From Phlebotomus papatasi (taxonomy: Eukaryota; Arthropoda; Insecta; Diptera; Psychodidae), in assembly GCF_024763615.1 (NCBI RefSeq), contig NC_077222.1, forward strand, positions 57,970,001 to 58,034,000: a stretch of DNA of 64,000 nucleotides, written 5' to 3'. Under the pieces are notes generated by a model. That model made no database searches. It saw only the letters and a program-made list of their open reading frames with translations, and was not told the origin of the DNA. Positions within the stretch are counted from its first letter, which is position 1. Each line of letters starts with the position of its first letter. Below, in pieces: positions 11,701 through 21,401 of the stretch. The translations under genes and the position numbers were made by a program.

Positions 11701-14700
11701 AGAATTTTCTGTGATGGTTCAGTCATCAGATTTATCAAGAGGGGACATTTTCTATCATCGAGAATTGTCATCTCCAGCTTCTGAAGGATGTGCTCAAGGA
11801 GCTCATGGCACCACGTATAGGTTTCAGCCATGCGGGCTAGTGTCAAGAGAATAATCGTGCCATTATGGCCAACTTGAGTTACAAGTTCTGTCAGCAGTAT
11901 AAAAATCTCTCGGACATTGAAATTAGGTGGAAAATGCATACTCTGATAAACCAGATTAGGAATCAAGGATTCCCGGAAAATGTCCAGGAAAACATTGGTT
12001 ATTGGCTGCAGTAGAATGTCTGACATCCTCGACAGGTGAATAAGATAGGGAATTGTGTGAAGATTTGGTGGCAAGGAACCCTGAGTTGGAGGGTACAGAA
12101 CTGCCTGAAACATCTCTCTGAGAGCAATATTTAAATCCCTCTCATGTGCCATCGAGAGATACCTCAAAATGCCCACTTCTGAATCCAAGGTGTTGTTGAA
12201 ATTTCCCGAGAAGGCTTTGAGCCCACATTGAAGGATTCTGGAAAGACAAAACCAGTTTATTTAACCCATTCCTTACCATGGTATTATACATCATACGCAA
12301 ATTGAGTGATTTTTGATGATTCATTTCTGGGCACTTTTATCCGAATTGCTGTCGGGAATGGATTTTTAGTAAAGTTAGTTATTCAATTACTTTAGAAAAA
12401 TAGTCCGCCATAGATGAAAATACATTTTGTTATTGTTTTCTTGCTTCGCGGAAGGTCATGCAAATCTTTTGCTTAAAATGGCGGACGGAAAATACGACAT
12501 CTCGTCGAATTTGTTAAAATTGGCCTCTTTCCTCTTTCCTGATTTGAATTCTAGTTCCCATTTGGTGTTCTTGGATAGTCACTCTATCTAAAACAATAGA
12601 GTTTGTAATGAATTAATGCACAGAATTTAAATTCAGTGACCGTTAAGACGTGTGTTTGACAGAGGCTCCCCGCACCCCCATATGAGATAAAATTTTTTTC
12701 TTTTCAAAAAATTCATCTACTAATCTGTAGGAAACTAATCCCAAAATATGAACATTCTATCTCAAGTATTTCTGGTACATTGACTGAATGGGTTAATGCC
12801 TTAATTTAATATTTGATTCGCTAAATATTTTAACATAAATTAATAGGTTGGTTGGAGTATGATCCCGGGTTCGAATCCCCTTTAGGTCACCAGGAATTTT
12901 TCTGGCGTTAAAGGTGTTCGGATTGCATCCAGTGAGCTTTTCACGGCACTTGATTCCACGGGCATGGGAATGACAACCTCATCCCGTACAAGAAAAAATA
13001 ATAATGCATGTCTAGAAATCTCCTTGTGGGAAGGCCTAGTTCCTTCATGGAATGTTGTGCCAGCATTATTATTATTATTATTACGTAAGTTTTTCACAAA
13101 ACCCATCCTTAAGTGGCCGACATTGGGCACTTTACCTTATCTCAAAATTGGCCTCGGCGGTTTCGTTCATTTTTTGGATATGTTTTCGTTTTGGATGGAT
13201 AGACTAGGCAGCTGCAGATTTTTCATCTGTTATTATTATTCTCGAATTCGTGCAGCGAATAACTGGCAAAGTAATGCCAATGTAGTAACAATGAATCGCC
13301 TAAAAGAGAGGTTGGTATAGGAAATATTTTTCGACATGCAGAGTTCAGTCGAATACAAATACCCCAAATAGGGTAAACTAAGCTAATTTAAAACCTGCTC
13401 CAAATGGAAATTTTTCGCTACTCCAAATGGAAACGTCATTGTTTTCTTGATAAATACAGTACTAAATTATTATATTTATATATTTTCTATACCAAAGTTT
13501 CATTATTTAGTTAATTTTGCTCCAAATAAAGCGAAAATCCATTCATATTCACAAATTTTAATTTGTTAATTTCTCAGAAAAATTAAAAGTGTACCTTTTC
13601 ACCATCGAATTTTTCATCGATATGCCATGTTTTCCAATGAAAAACACAAGAAGGTGACTGTTATTTATTCGTTTTGTTTAACATTTATGTCATATTTCTG
13701 GATAATTTTTGTTAAATTAAATGGTAATCTTTATTTTTAACAGTACGTGAAGTTTTCAAATGAAATAATTACCTATTTCGTGAACAAAAAGGGTTTTTCT
13801 GAAGTGTCTGCAAATGCTTCAATAGGAAACCCCGGAAATATGATTTTTTTGGAGAGATTTTCTTATTGTTTTAGATGGGACAGGAGAAAAGACCAGGAAT
13901 AAGAAGAAATCCTGTACTCAAGAGCAACTCAACAAGGTTTTGGAAGCCTTTTGTCGCGGTTTCATTTACACTGTTTGTCTCCAATTAGAAACATTCCCTT
14001 GCCTCCATTTGGATCAATAGGTTTCCAATAAAAAAAACATTTTACGCCCGCGTATTTTTCTTGTATTTAAGAAGTTTTCAAATTATATCTAAAGAATTTT
14101 CACTAAACAGTAACATTCTAGAAGAGTCAAGAAGCAAATTTATGTAATGCTCTTCAGAAAAAAAATGAACTAATGCGTGTTAAATCTTCTGTCAAAGTTA
14201 AAGCGTGTGGAAATGGTTTTGAATTAGGACATTTACCCTACCTATTCACTGCCCAATCGTTAACATGCCTCTCATTCTCATGTTACCCCAACCATATTTT
14301 TTAGGATTGCTCAAAAGCGCGTCGTGCGATATCTTTCATTTTTGAATGTTGTTAGAGATTACCCAGGTGGACATTTCGTCCTTAGACGAAAATACTATTG
14401 AATCATTCCAAATAACGGGTTTTCAAGGTCAAATGGTAAAAAAACGTATTTCTCAACCGAATGGTATCATGTTTGGGCTCGTGAGAAAGATCTTGGAATT
14501 TCCGATAAAACTGAACCAATTCTGAACCGGTAATGGCCCAGTTCATCAACGATAACTACTTTTTATTCGAAATTCAATTATATTAATTTGGAGGTGTATT
14601 TTGCGCAATGCTTTGGGTGATTTATAAATTAGTTCAAATCGGTTGTAAACCGATACTGAACCGGCTATGCACCAATAAGCAATTTTTGTCTGAGAATCAA

Positions 14701-17700
14701 TTTTATTACTGTTATGAATTTTATTGTTCCGAACTTTCTTCAAGAAAAAACAGGCTCTTCCTTAAAAAATGGAATTGATAAGCTTATACATCTTTGGAAG
14801 ACAAGAGTGTTAAGATCAATGGAGACTATATCTTTGAATATATAGTAAAGAGAGGTAATCCGGATACTTTTCATAGAGTGCGACTTTAATGCTTGTTTTT
14901 GGACTGATGAAATATTTTTTTCGCCATTCCAAATCAATAGAATTATTCTTTGTTTAATTTAGAATCATAATAGAAATAGAATTTTAGCAATAATATTGAT
15001 GAAAATTAATAAAATTACGATAATATTAATATATGCGCAAGAATGTTACTGCGACGCTTTTATGTAACTCCGTTGAATTCGATCAAACTCGGATGCTCAT
15101 TTTAAGGAAAAGTTTAATGCATAAAAATGAGAAGATATTATTTCAAAAACATTTTTTTAGAGTTTTATTCCATCAATTCATTTCATTAATTTATTATTTA
15201 ATTATATATATTTTTATTTATTTTAAGATTGCACTCAATTCTTTGATTTTTCCTCGGTTTTCTTGGCTGACTTCCTTCCACGTTTTTTCTTTTCAGCTTC
15301 AATTGGCATTTGAGCCTTTTCCTTTACCATGTGTTTCTCCTTTAGTTTTATCTCCTTTTCTTCTGCCCTTATTTTTTTGTTCCTCTCTCTGGTCAACTTC
15401 CGTTCAGCAATTTCTTTCTTTTTTTGTAAATCCTGCCTCAATTTTTCCTCCTGTTCCGCGATAATTTCCTCGGAAGATACAATATACTGGTGTTTCACAT
15501 TGCTGGCTTTGACCCTCTTCTTCTGACGACGTTTTGGAATTTCTCCTGGCCAGAAATAGCATTGTTTTAGTGTGTCGAAGATCGGTTGAGTTTCAGGAGG
15601 ATCGAGAGTCTCAGAAGTTGCAGAGAGTTGGTTCCCAGGGATGACTGGATCATTTGAAGGATTATTGTCGGTGGCCTGATCGTGCTGGTTATTGATAATG
15701 GACTCGTCTGAATGTTGGAAAACAATTTTCGGGAAATAAAGACCAGCATAGAAAAGTGGCCCATCCATCCAGCCACTCTGTGGTGACGTTCCCATTTTCC
15801 ATCCTTCTGCGTTGTGAATGGCAATTTTTGGAGTAATGTCAGTTTTATGAACAGCCATTGGAGGAGCAAGTTCGCCAGTAGCTGACACCATGAAGAGTAC
15901 TGTGATACATTGCTTCGGTCCTGAATTTTTAAGAGATGGAACTACACGTGAACCTCTCCTGGACAGGACATTTCCATCTTCCGGTGTCAAAAAGAAGGCA
16001 CTTTCGTCGCAATTAAAAACACGGTCTGGTGAAATTCTCAGAAGGTTGTGTTCTGTGAAATATCCAAGACAATTCTGAAACCATTCCGTGAGGTCTTCAG
16101 CAGTAACAGTAGCTCTTTCCAATGAGAAGGATTTTGGCTTGCGCATGCTGAGCTCTGGATGACGCTTAAGAAAATTCCTGAACTAAACGTCTCCGGGTCT
16201 TCCAGCTGTAAAATAGTTTGGAATTTTGTAGACCTCACAGATGAGTTTAACGCTGTCCAGAACTTGTTCCTTCCCGATGGGATGCCAGCCATCCGCACAT
16301 CCCAGGATCCATTTGACAAGCTCTTCTTCTTGTTCTTTTGTAAGCGTCCGTCGTTTGGCCTGCCATTGGGGCACTCTTCCGGGTATCTGCCAGTCAATTT
16401 GTTGTGCAGTGTTGTTCTTGGGACATTAAATGTTTTGGATGCATATGCTATGGTAGAACCATCTCGTACACACTGCAAGGCATTCCTAAGACCTTCCTTA
16501 GAGTAGGGCTTGTCCTTATAGGTCTTTTCTTTTGTTCCCTTTGGCATCTGAAACAGAAAAAGAGTCTTGAACAATGCAAATTCTGAACCAAAACATTGAC
16601 TTTCACCGCATCCGACATGCATCGAAATGTAAACATTCACAAAAATCACTTATTTCTGTATGAATTATTAATATATTATCAATAAACTCTTACTCACCTT
16701 GTAGATCAATAACTACACTAACTTTTATTGATAATTTTGATTGCAAATAATGTTTTATTATATAGGAAAAACACTAAACTTTTTCCAGCGACGAGCTGTC
16801 AACAGCAAAATTTTCTCAGAAATTAAATTTTTAGTACACAACCCAGCTGACCCGAGCTTAAAAAAATATTTCTTTTACCCACTTATTAAACCGATAAAAA
16901 TATAATTTTTGGTTTTTCTTAAAGTAGAATAGTTATATTATGATACTTCAGTAATTAATTACAGAAATAAAAATATAAATTATATTTTAAGTGGATGTAT
17001 CCGAGTTAAATCGGTCGCGGCATCCGAGTTTTGCAATCGTCGGAGTTACATGGCCTTACTATACACATAATATTTCTAAAAGAAAATATCTATTGAAATT
17101 TCCTTTTGGAAGTCCTACGAACTTATGCAATCATGCAATATTTTGAGGGATACTTCGGTTAATCTGTTTAAATAAATCGGTCGAGAACCGGTAAACGATA
17201 AATGAAGCTAAAGTATACTTTTCAGGTATAGCATCCAAGTCACAAGTTGGGGAACTTTGCAAAGTCTGGGACGCATTGCCAGCCCTTTTCATATGCAAAA
17301 TATTTTGGGAATAGAAATTACAATACTCACATATAATATTTTTCAACGAATCCGAATATCTATTTTAGAATTTTACGAAGGTTCTTTTCTCCAGAAATCG
17401 TTTTATTAAAAATGACCACTTGGGGTACAAAGTAACAAAAGCTATGGAGCAAAAAGTAGCAAAAACCGAAACAATTTCTTATGTCCCACGGTGAAAAGAA
17501 ACGTCAATGCTATGTGTCGCCGCTTGTTGTTTGCATTGGTCAAACGATTTGCAGTCTTTTGTGTGTTTTTTTTTGTAAAATAACTTTAAATGCGCTTTTC
17601 TCGCTCAAATAGAGAAAACGGTGTTTTACAAAAGTGTAGAAGAAAAAATTTCCTATGAAAATATGTAATCTAGATATTTTACTTAAATTTATGGAATCCC

Positions 17701-18964
17701 GTAATAATGCGAAACAAAATGTGATAGTATCTCATACCTGATACTATTTGCCCCAGCATTTTTGAGAATGATCACAAAATTACCGTTTACAAAACGGCTC
17801 GATAAATATATTTCCTTACAAAATAGAAGAAAAGGATTTTCACAGAGTTGTAGAGCGATAAATTTCCTATAAAACTGTGCTAATTAGAAATTTTAGAGGT
17901 GTTCGGGTAACTTGTAAAACAAATAAAATATCCGTTTTGTGACTTTTTGCCCGAGTCTCCCCTAGAGTGAAATTATTTAATTGATATTGTCAGAAAAATT
18001 ATTACATTTTTTGCTATTATTGCCCTGTTGTCCAGAGAGCAAAAAATATACCGAATCAGACTGTTGGCTTTTCCAAGATTAGATGTAAGACTTTTCGATT
18101 TTGATTATCGGTTTTATTTTTATTATTTATTTTTGGTGAGTAAAAAAGCGTCACGTCCTTAAAGAGATATATCAACTTATTTATTAGAATTTATGTTGTG
18201 GATGTTTCTAAAAATAATTTGGAGCACTTAGAACCGTTTAACATGAATTCGATGTCCGTTAAGAATTATCTGAAGAATTTTAGGCAATTTTTTTCAGTAC
18301 TTACTTTGAGATGACTTTGAGGGGGAAACATCCCCCAAGACGTGCTACCACCCAATCGAAGTGAGGCTTGTGGGAAACATAGGTGGCCAGGAGAATACCA
18401 ATACAAGACTCTGACTCATCATTATTGAGCTTAGCAAAGCAACTTGCCGACAATCCCAATAAGCACTTCATTGCACTGGAATTCATCCAAAAGTTGCAGT
18501 TGGCAGTGATGTCTGAAAGTGAAATTTTGAATGAGTATTTTACACTGAATTTGTTTTTAGGAAAACTCACTCATCCCATCGCGTCCACGATTTGTAGAAT
18601 GACCGTGTTTCTCAGACAGTTGTCCCAGCAATTTGAGACTCCATGTTGACAGAAGAGGTGCCCAAGCCGGTGTTCCACTGGTCACAAGCTTTTCCAGTGC
18701 TTCCTGGATGTCCATTACAGCCGGTTCAACGGGAGGACTTCCTGAGTTATCCTTCTCAATAAAGGCGATGTAATTCGCAATGGATTTGTCGAAGACAAGG
18801 GCAAAATACTCAAGAACTGCATCACGAGCAGCTGGAAGATCTTGAAATATGGTGAGACTACATTTTACTAGCTGATCAGAGATTTCTGGTCCTATGCCTC
18901 GATGTATCCCTGCCACAGCATTCACGAAATACTGAAGTTCTATTAAAATCGGTTGTTTTATCAT
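4841..18964 (-). CDS. IntS5: Integrator complex subunit 5
   Basis: INTS5 is a helical-repeat scaffold subunit of the nuclear Integrator complex, which cleaves nascent RNA (snRNA 3' ends, attenuated mRNAs) and carries a PP2A module. The coding sequence joins 18964-18571, 18512-18305, 12237-10227 and 5110-4841, all phases agree, and it encodes about 960 aa against about 1,020 in human. Blocks I recognise from human INTS5 include LPAARDAVLEYF, WAPLLSTWSLKLLGQLS, PHFDWVVARLGGCFP, CGLKAF, HAGIIGNGLK, ERDLQIRRIF, LCYASVLLRALCA and LFKFDSTGF. The 66-residue exon 2 and 670-residue exon 3 are uninterrupted. Introns are 58 bp, about 6.07 kb and about 5.12 kb; the two large ones are packed with transposons. 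The start ATG at 18964 matches the family N-terminus, slightly shorter than human. Drosophila's counterpart is omd. Confidence 0.93.
4844..5686. other. interdigitated 3' ends of two convergent genes
   Basis: The INTS5 last exon (minus, 4841-5110) lies between plus-strand exons 4540-4635 and 5687-5733. The plus-strand terminal exon lies in INTS5 intron 3. If both primary transcripts are made they overlap as sense and antisense over at least 0.9 kb. Confidence 0.55.
5734..6284. other. intronic sequence, no feature seen
   Basis: This stretch lies downstream of the plus-strand stop codon and inside INTS5 intron 3. It has no usable open frame and no recognised repeat. It may hold the plus-strand gene's 3' UTR; an AATAAA occurs at about 6252. 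Confidence 0.4.
6285..7583. mobile_element. Tigger/pogo-like non-autonomous element with subterminal repeats
   Basis: The ends CAGTGGGACCTCGATAGAGT (left, from 6289) and the inverse of CAGTCGGACCTCGATAGAGT (right, to 7581) are near-identical, and TA lies just outside the right end. CAGT...ACCTCG ends and a TA target are typical of Tigger/pogo elements. Near the left end, at least five copies of a motif close to CCGATAGAGTCAAC are spaced over about 110 bp, and two more variants lie near the right end. No transposase frame is present. A TTAA-flanked MITE (7097-7336) is nested inside. A decayed relative of the right end is at about 62775-62868. Confidence 0.75.
7097..7336. mobile_element. TTAA-flanked MITE, short copy
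   Basis: Exact TTAA lies on both sides (7093-7096 and 7337-7340). The ends are CTCTTTCCGGACC and GAGACGAAAGAG. It shares more than 150 bp with the longer copy at 9648-10012, including ATCTAAGCTCAGGAATTAAT. It is inserted within the Tigger-like element and is therefore younger than it. Confidence 0.75.
7652..8493. mobile_element. long fold-back element, ~395-bp arms
   Basis: The left arm (about 7652-8051) is repeated in inverse orientation at about 8100-8493 with small differences, leaving a loop of about 48 bp. Matching landmarks include ACTATGCAACA with TGTTGCATAGT, GGTACGTTTGGTAGAGTCGA with its inverse, and ACTCTCTTCAG with CTGAAGAGAGT at the loop. It lies in INTS5 intron 3. If transcribed on either strand it would make a very long, nearly perfect RNA hairpin. 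No protein is encoded. Confidence 0.85.
8494..8646. mobile_element. MITE with GCCCAACGCACAATAAC ends, copy 1
   Basis: The left end ATGCCCAACGCACAATAAC is matched in inverse by GTTATTGTGCGCTGGTCAT. Longer inverted repeats include TTTGTAAACATGT. A second copy is at 54369-54519. It abuts the fold-back element on its left. Confidence 0.75.
8649..8974. mobile_element. MITE with CAGTGCTGTCTC ends and TA duplication
   Basis: The left end CAGTGCTGTCTCGCTATATG pairs with the inverse right end CATATAGAGAGACAGCACTG. TA flanks it on both sides (8647-8648 and 8975-8976), which fits the Tc1/mariner/pogo group. The internal sequence is AT-rich and non-coding. Confidence 0.8.
8977..9643. other. intronic sequence without recognised feature
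   Basis: This part of INTS5 intron 3 has slightly higher GC stretches (about 9000-9250 and 9380-9440), but no open frame of interest, TIR pair or tRNA-like signal was seen. It may be a decayed transposon. Confidence 0.3.
9648..10012. mobile_element. TTAA-flanked MITE, long copy
   Basis: Exact TTAA lies on both sides (9644-9647 and 10013-10016). The ends CTCTTTCGTCTCTTTTGG and, in inverse, CCAAAAGAGACGAAAGAG are near-perfect, and most of the 365-bp element can fold on itself. A deleted relative is at 7097-7336. It lies about 215 bp from INTS5 exon 3. Confidence 0.8.
10013..10131. mobile_element. relic of the CCCTTTAAGGACG MITE family
   Basis: Starts TTAAGGACGAGTGG and ends GTCACCGATGACCC then GTCCTCAAAG, resembling the piggyBac-like family at 3107-3253. 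It directly abuts the previous element. Confidence 0.45.
10227..12237 (-). CDS. IntS5: IntS5 coding exon 3
   Basis: The exon follows TTTCCAG (AG at 12239-12238) and ends FEPFE before GTGAGT (10226-10221). It is 2,011 bp and encodes about 670 residues without interruption. It starts ILQCGLKAFSGNF, joining exon 2's FPLKVIS, as in human INTS5 ([20 protein letters not shown]). It carries the family blocks HAGIIGNGLK, WPDEEFTKVTMERDLQIRR and LCYASVLLRALCA. Confidence 0.93.
12265..12792. mobile_element. possible TTAA-flanked element
   Basis: TTAA followed by CCCATTC (12261-12271) is mirrored by GAATGGG followed by TTAA (12786-12796). The inverted repeats are only 7 bp, so chance is possible. If real, it inserted 24 bp from the exon 3 acceptor of INTS5. 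Confidence 0.35.
12845..13083 (+). mobile_element. tRNA-derived SINE with ATT tail, 5'-truncated
   Basis: Contains an intact B box (CCCGGGTTCGAATCCC), then the body GTCACCAGG...GCGTTAA...GGTGTTCGGATTGCATCC, then ATGTTGTGCCAGC and an (ATT)n tail. It matches 51379-51657 throughout but lacks the A-box head. SINEs of this kind are copied by a partner LINE. It lies in INTS5 intron 2. Confidence 0.85.
13133..13190. repeat. short dispersed repeat, copy 1
   Basis: The string ATCTCAAAATTGGC, then CGGCGGTTTCGTT, recurs with small changes at 42636-42692. The extent and class of the parent repeat are not clear. Confidence 0.45.
13369..14240 (+). mobile_element. 870-bp DNA transposon family, copy 2
   Basis: Inverted relative to 1326-2196 and similar along its full length. 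The left end is TAGGGTAAACTAAGCTAATT and the right end is GAATTAGGACATTTACCCTA, forming imperfect inverted repeats. No transposase frame is seen. Confidence 0.75.
15048..17060 (-). mobile_element. decayed Tigger/pogo-like transposon
   Basis: The outer sequences hold matching inverted segments: ATGTAACTCCG...AAACTCGGATGC on the left (about 15060-15095), and its inverse on the right (about 16990-17056), which has ATGTAACTCCGACG and AACTCGGATG twice. Exact ends are uncertain by 10-15 bp. The element carries the broken transposase at 15235-16649 and lies in INTS5 intron 2, in the same orientation as the host gene. Confidence 0.65.
15235..16649 (-). pseudogene. broken Tigger/pogo (DDE_1) transposase
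   Basis: This was a cut-and-paste transposase. The N-terminal frame starts near 16555 (MPKGTKEKTY) and holds a helix-turn-helix (SKEGLRNALQCVRDGS...YASKTFNVPRTTLHNKLTGR). Translation then shifts frame near 16370 into a second helical DNA-binding stretch (RTLTKEQEEELVKWI). It meets an in-frame TAG at 16183-16185 and resumes to 15235. The first catalytic aspartate is visible in RVFNCDESAFFL. The block with the second and third catalytic acids is missing: sequence passes from SGWMDGPLFYAGLYFPK to unrelated acidic and lysine-rich sequence. The C-terminus is highly charged. It is inactive by at least three lesions. Confidence 0.8.
17061..18304. other. remainder of IntS5 intron 2
   Basis: AT-rich, with no gene seen. 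A dispersed repeat piece with AATCGGT and AGGTATAGCATC lies near 17175-17245 and resembles 3905-3975. Segments around 17400-17960 look transposon-like but have no clear ends. Confidence 0.35.
18305..18512 (-). CDS. IntS5: IntS5 coding exon 2
   Basis: The exon runs from after TTTCAG (18514-18513) to before GTAAGT (18304-18299) and is 208 bp. It encodes ITANCNFWMNSSAMKC through PHFDWVVARLGGCFPLKVIS. The HFDWVVA block is a clear INTS5 landmark. It enters in phase 1 and leaves in phase 2, matching its neighbours. Confidence 0.92.
18571..18964 (-). CDS. IntS5: IntS5 coding exon 1
   Basis: ATG at 18964-18962 opens MIKQPILIELQYFVNAV. The exon ends after GGGATGA before GTGAGT (18570-18565), leaving phase 1. 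It contains LPAARDAVLEYFALVFDKS and WAPLLSTWSLKLLGQLS, both close to human INTS5. The upstream sequence stays open only for a short distance before the LINE insertion. This is the first methionine compatible with the family N-terminus. Confidence 0.9.
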
Positions 18965-18977
18965 TTTTATTTGCGAA

Positions 18978-18990
18978 AAAATTGTGTCCT
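18978..18990. repeat. LINE target-site duplication, copy 1
   Basis: The 13-bp string AAAATTGTGTCCT recurs exactly at 20545-20557, flanking the retrotransposon between them. It begins 14 bp upstream of the INTS5 start codon. Confidence 0.9.
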
Positions 18991-20544
18991 TCTTCTTCTT
19001 CTTCTGTTTTATGTAAGGCTGTCGGACTCACTCGGGTCCATATAGCCACTTTTGTTCACTTAGTTCAAATTTAGGTTTTCCGTTATCCCATGTACTTCAC
19101 TAATTTCACTATTTTATTTGTATTTTTAATTTATTTGTCTCTTGTTTATTATCACTCTTTTTTTTATATCACTTATTATTATTATATCACTTATTGTTGT
19201 TATACGATCACAGTTTTTGAATTATTATATGCTCACTTTTATTTCTTTGATATATTTGTAGATCTCTTTATATGTTTTTTCATTTGCTATTTTAAGAATA
19301 TTTTTTATGCTCACTTTTTCATTATTAATGCACTTATAGTTTTCTCTTATCTTATTAAATTTTCTGCATTGGATCACTATGTGATTTATATCTTCCACGG
19401 TTTCGCACTTATCGCATAATTCTGTGTCCTCTTTTTTTATTAGTTTTAGGAACTTTTTGTCACAGCAATGTCCACTTCTAATCCTTTGGATTATTTTTAT
19501 TTGATCACTTCTTAAATTAATATTTTTGAACCATAGTTTTTTTTCTAATATTCCCTGTCTGATGTCATGGTTGAATTTTCCTTTAGTTTCACAATTTTTT
19601 TTCCACAAATTTGTCCATTTTTTCCACATAAATTCTTTTCTTGTTCTGTCCACCTCTTTTCTACTTAAGCTACATTCGATGCATATCCCATCCTTCGTTG
19701 CTTCCTTAGCTGCTTTGTCAGCTCTCTCGTTTCCTTTAATATTTATATGCCCAGGGATCCATTGTATGGTAACTTTTGTATTTTTATTAGCGCTCACAAT
19801 TTCTTTAATTTTGTTTTCGTATATTTTTTTACTCTCTTTTAAAAGTGATAAACATGCGCTCTTGGAGTCTGTTAATATGACTATCTCTTCCGCCTTTTTT
19901 GCAACACTGAGTTTGATTGCAATAAATATTGCGATGAGTTCTGTTTCTTTGATCGATATTTTTTGTTTTATTTTGCACTTTAACACTTCTTCCGTTTTTT
20001 CGAAAAATATTCCAATTCCTGTGTCTTCGTCAATGATGGATCCATCCGTGAATATTCGCTCTTGATCCTTATATTGGTTTATAGTTTCATATGCGTAAGC
20101 TCTCAATTCTTCTATGCTAGTATCCTTTTTATTGCTCACTTTATTAACTAACTCTTCTTTGATTGTTAGGTTGTCTGGCATTCTTTCACTCTTTCTGTCC
20201 CTTGCGATGTCTTGTATGTATTCATGCGATCTCATAATTTCTAATGTTGTTCTTGTCTCGGGGATTCGAAGGTCCATCATTTTCTTTTTAGCTATATATC
20301 TAGCTGTAGTATTTTCAAGTTCCATTGCTATAGGTAATTCTGCGCTCTCTGCTAGTATCGTGTTTACTGGCGTCGACTTGACAAAACCAAGGATTGTTCT
20401 TAGTGCCTGGTTCGCGATTATCTGCAGTTGGTTGCCTAACTTTTCTTCTGGTACTGCATATTGTATTACTGGTGCTCCATAGATTATTCTCGATTTAACC
20501 AGTGCATTGTATACTTCCAACATTCTTTTAGGATGCGCTCCCCC
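18991..20544 (-). mobile_element. 5'-truncated non-LTR retrotransposon (RNase H clade)
   Basis: The insertion lies between perfect 13-bp duplications. Read on the minus strand, it starts abruptly inside the reverse transcriptase thumb region and runs through RNase H, a CCHC motif and a stop. It ends with a 3' UTR of about 230 bp and a (GAA)n tail. The RNase H domain points to the I/Loa/Outcast-like group of LINEs. The intact open frame and exact duplication suggest a young insertion. Confidence 0.9.
19225..20523 (-). CDS. LINE ORF2 C-terminal fragment (RT end, RNase H, zinc knuckle)
   Basis: An uninterrupted 432-residue frame; the ATG is simply the first after truncation, since the frame runs on upstream to about 20544. 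Residues 1-65 match the end of the reverse transcriptase (YNALVKSRIIYGAPVIQYA...ALRTILGF...TPVNTILAESAELP). Residues about 155-275 are RNase H with the expected acids D160 (FTDGS), E193, D219 (ILTDSKSA) and D269 (GNERADKAA). Residues 370-386 form a C-x2-C-x7-H-x4-C motif near the C-terminus, as in I-type LINEs. It cannot transpose alone, as the endonuclease and most of the RT are absent. Confidence 0.88.
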   Translation of the reverse strand: MLEVYNALVKSRIIYGAPVIQYAVPEEKLGNQLQIIANQALRTILGFVKSTPVNTILAESAELPIAMELENTTARYIAKKKMMDLRIPETRTTLEIMRSHEYIQDIARDRKSERMPDNLTIKEELVNKVSNKKDTSIEELRAYAYETINQYKDQERIFTDGSIIDEDTGIGIFFEKTEEVLKCKIKQKISIKETELIAIFIAIKLSVAKKAEEIVILTDSKSACLSLLKESKKIYENKIKEIVSANKNTKVTIQWIPGHINIKGNERADKAAKEATKDGICIECSLSRKEVDRTRKEFMWKKWTNLWKKNCETKGKFNHDIRQGILEKKLWFKNINLRSDQIKIIQRIRSGHCCDKKFLKLIKKEDTELCDKCETVEDINHIVIQCRKFNKIRENYKCINNEKVSIKNILKIANEKTYKEIYKYIKEIKVSI

Positions 20545-20557
20545 AAAATTGTGTCCT
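20545..20557. repeat. LINE target-site duplication, copy 2
   Basis: AAAATTGTGTCCT, identical to 18978-18990. Host sequence resumes immediately after it (GCAGCGCGTG). Confidence 0.9.
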
Positions 20558-20640
20558 GCAGCGCGTGTTTACAACTTTTTGACAACACACAACACCTGAG
20601 TGAAACCTTTTAAATGTTATTTTCAACACCATCCAACAGC
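20558..20640 (-). promoter_or_regulatory. probable displaced 5' flank of IntS5
   Basis: Before the LINE inserted, this sequence was directly next to the INTS5 start region. It contains GCAGCGCGTGTTTACAAC and TTGACAACACACAACACC and is less AT-rich than its surroundings. I see no clear TATA box. The call rests on position only. Confidence 0.3.
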
Positions 20641-21401
20641 AATAGAAATCGAGATTTAAAATATTCACCGTTAAGATCTTATTACACTGCAAAAAATATT
20701 GCTAAGCTTTGATATTTTAATACGATTAAAAAAAATTAAAATTGTCTTATTGATTAATTAGAAGAAAGCAAATGCCATTAACTCTTTAAGGACGATTGGG
20801 GCACCGATGTACCATAAAGAAAACAATTTTTCCTGACTACCAAAATTTCGTTTTTGACTTACGTTTGTACGGTTTGTACGTAATTGCATAGTAGAAGGTT
20901 GAAGGAATCTAGGATATTTTTTGCAAGTTTCCAGTAATTTGCTATATAGTAAATTATTTTTAGGCTCAAAATTGACGAACTTTTAAATTTAAAGAAATTG
21001 ATATAATTCAAAATAACATTTTGTAAAATATAATATTAAAAAAGGAGAAAGAAAATATTTTAGGTGTTTTATGGATGAAAAAAAGCTAGGACATAATGTG
21101 GCAAAACAGATTGTCCTCACGAGTTCCCAGAAAACTAGAAAGAAACATCGGATATTCTTACAGAAAATTTACTGCTCTATACTAGGCTCTATAACTTTGA
21201 CCGACTGTATTATTACAAAGTTTATGTTATCACACTTGCATATAAAGATTTTAATACGATTCACACTAATTTGACATTAAGCTTTCTAATTTGCAATTTA
21301 CGATTTTGAATTTGATGCATTAAATCCATTAAATGTTTAAAATTTATTCTAATTGATGAAAAGGTAAACTTTGATCAAGGAAAAAAGATTTGAATTAGAC
21401 T

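Noticed and set aside
12860..12900. Possible tRNA gene (perfect B box)
   Set aside because: There is no tRNA-like 5' half, and the body and ATT tail match another SINE copy.
19090..20482. Plus-strand frames rich in F, Y and S
   Set aside because: They are the antisense of the LINE RNase H frame and its 3' UTR.
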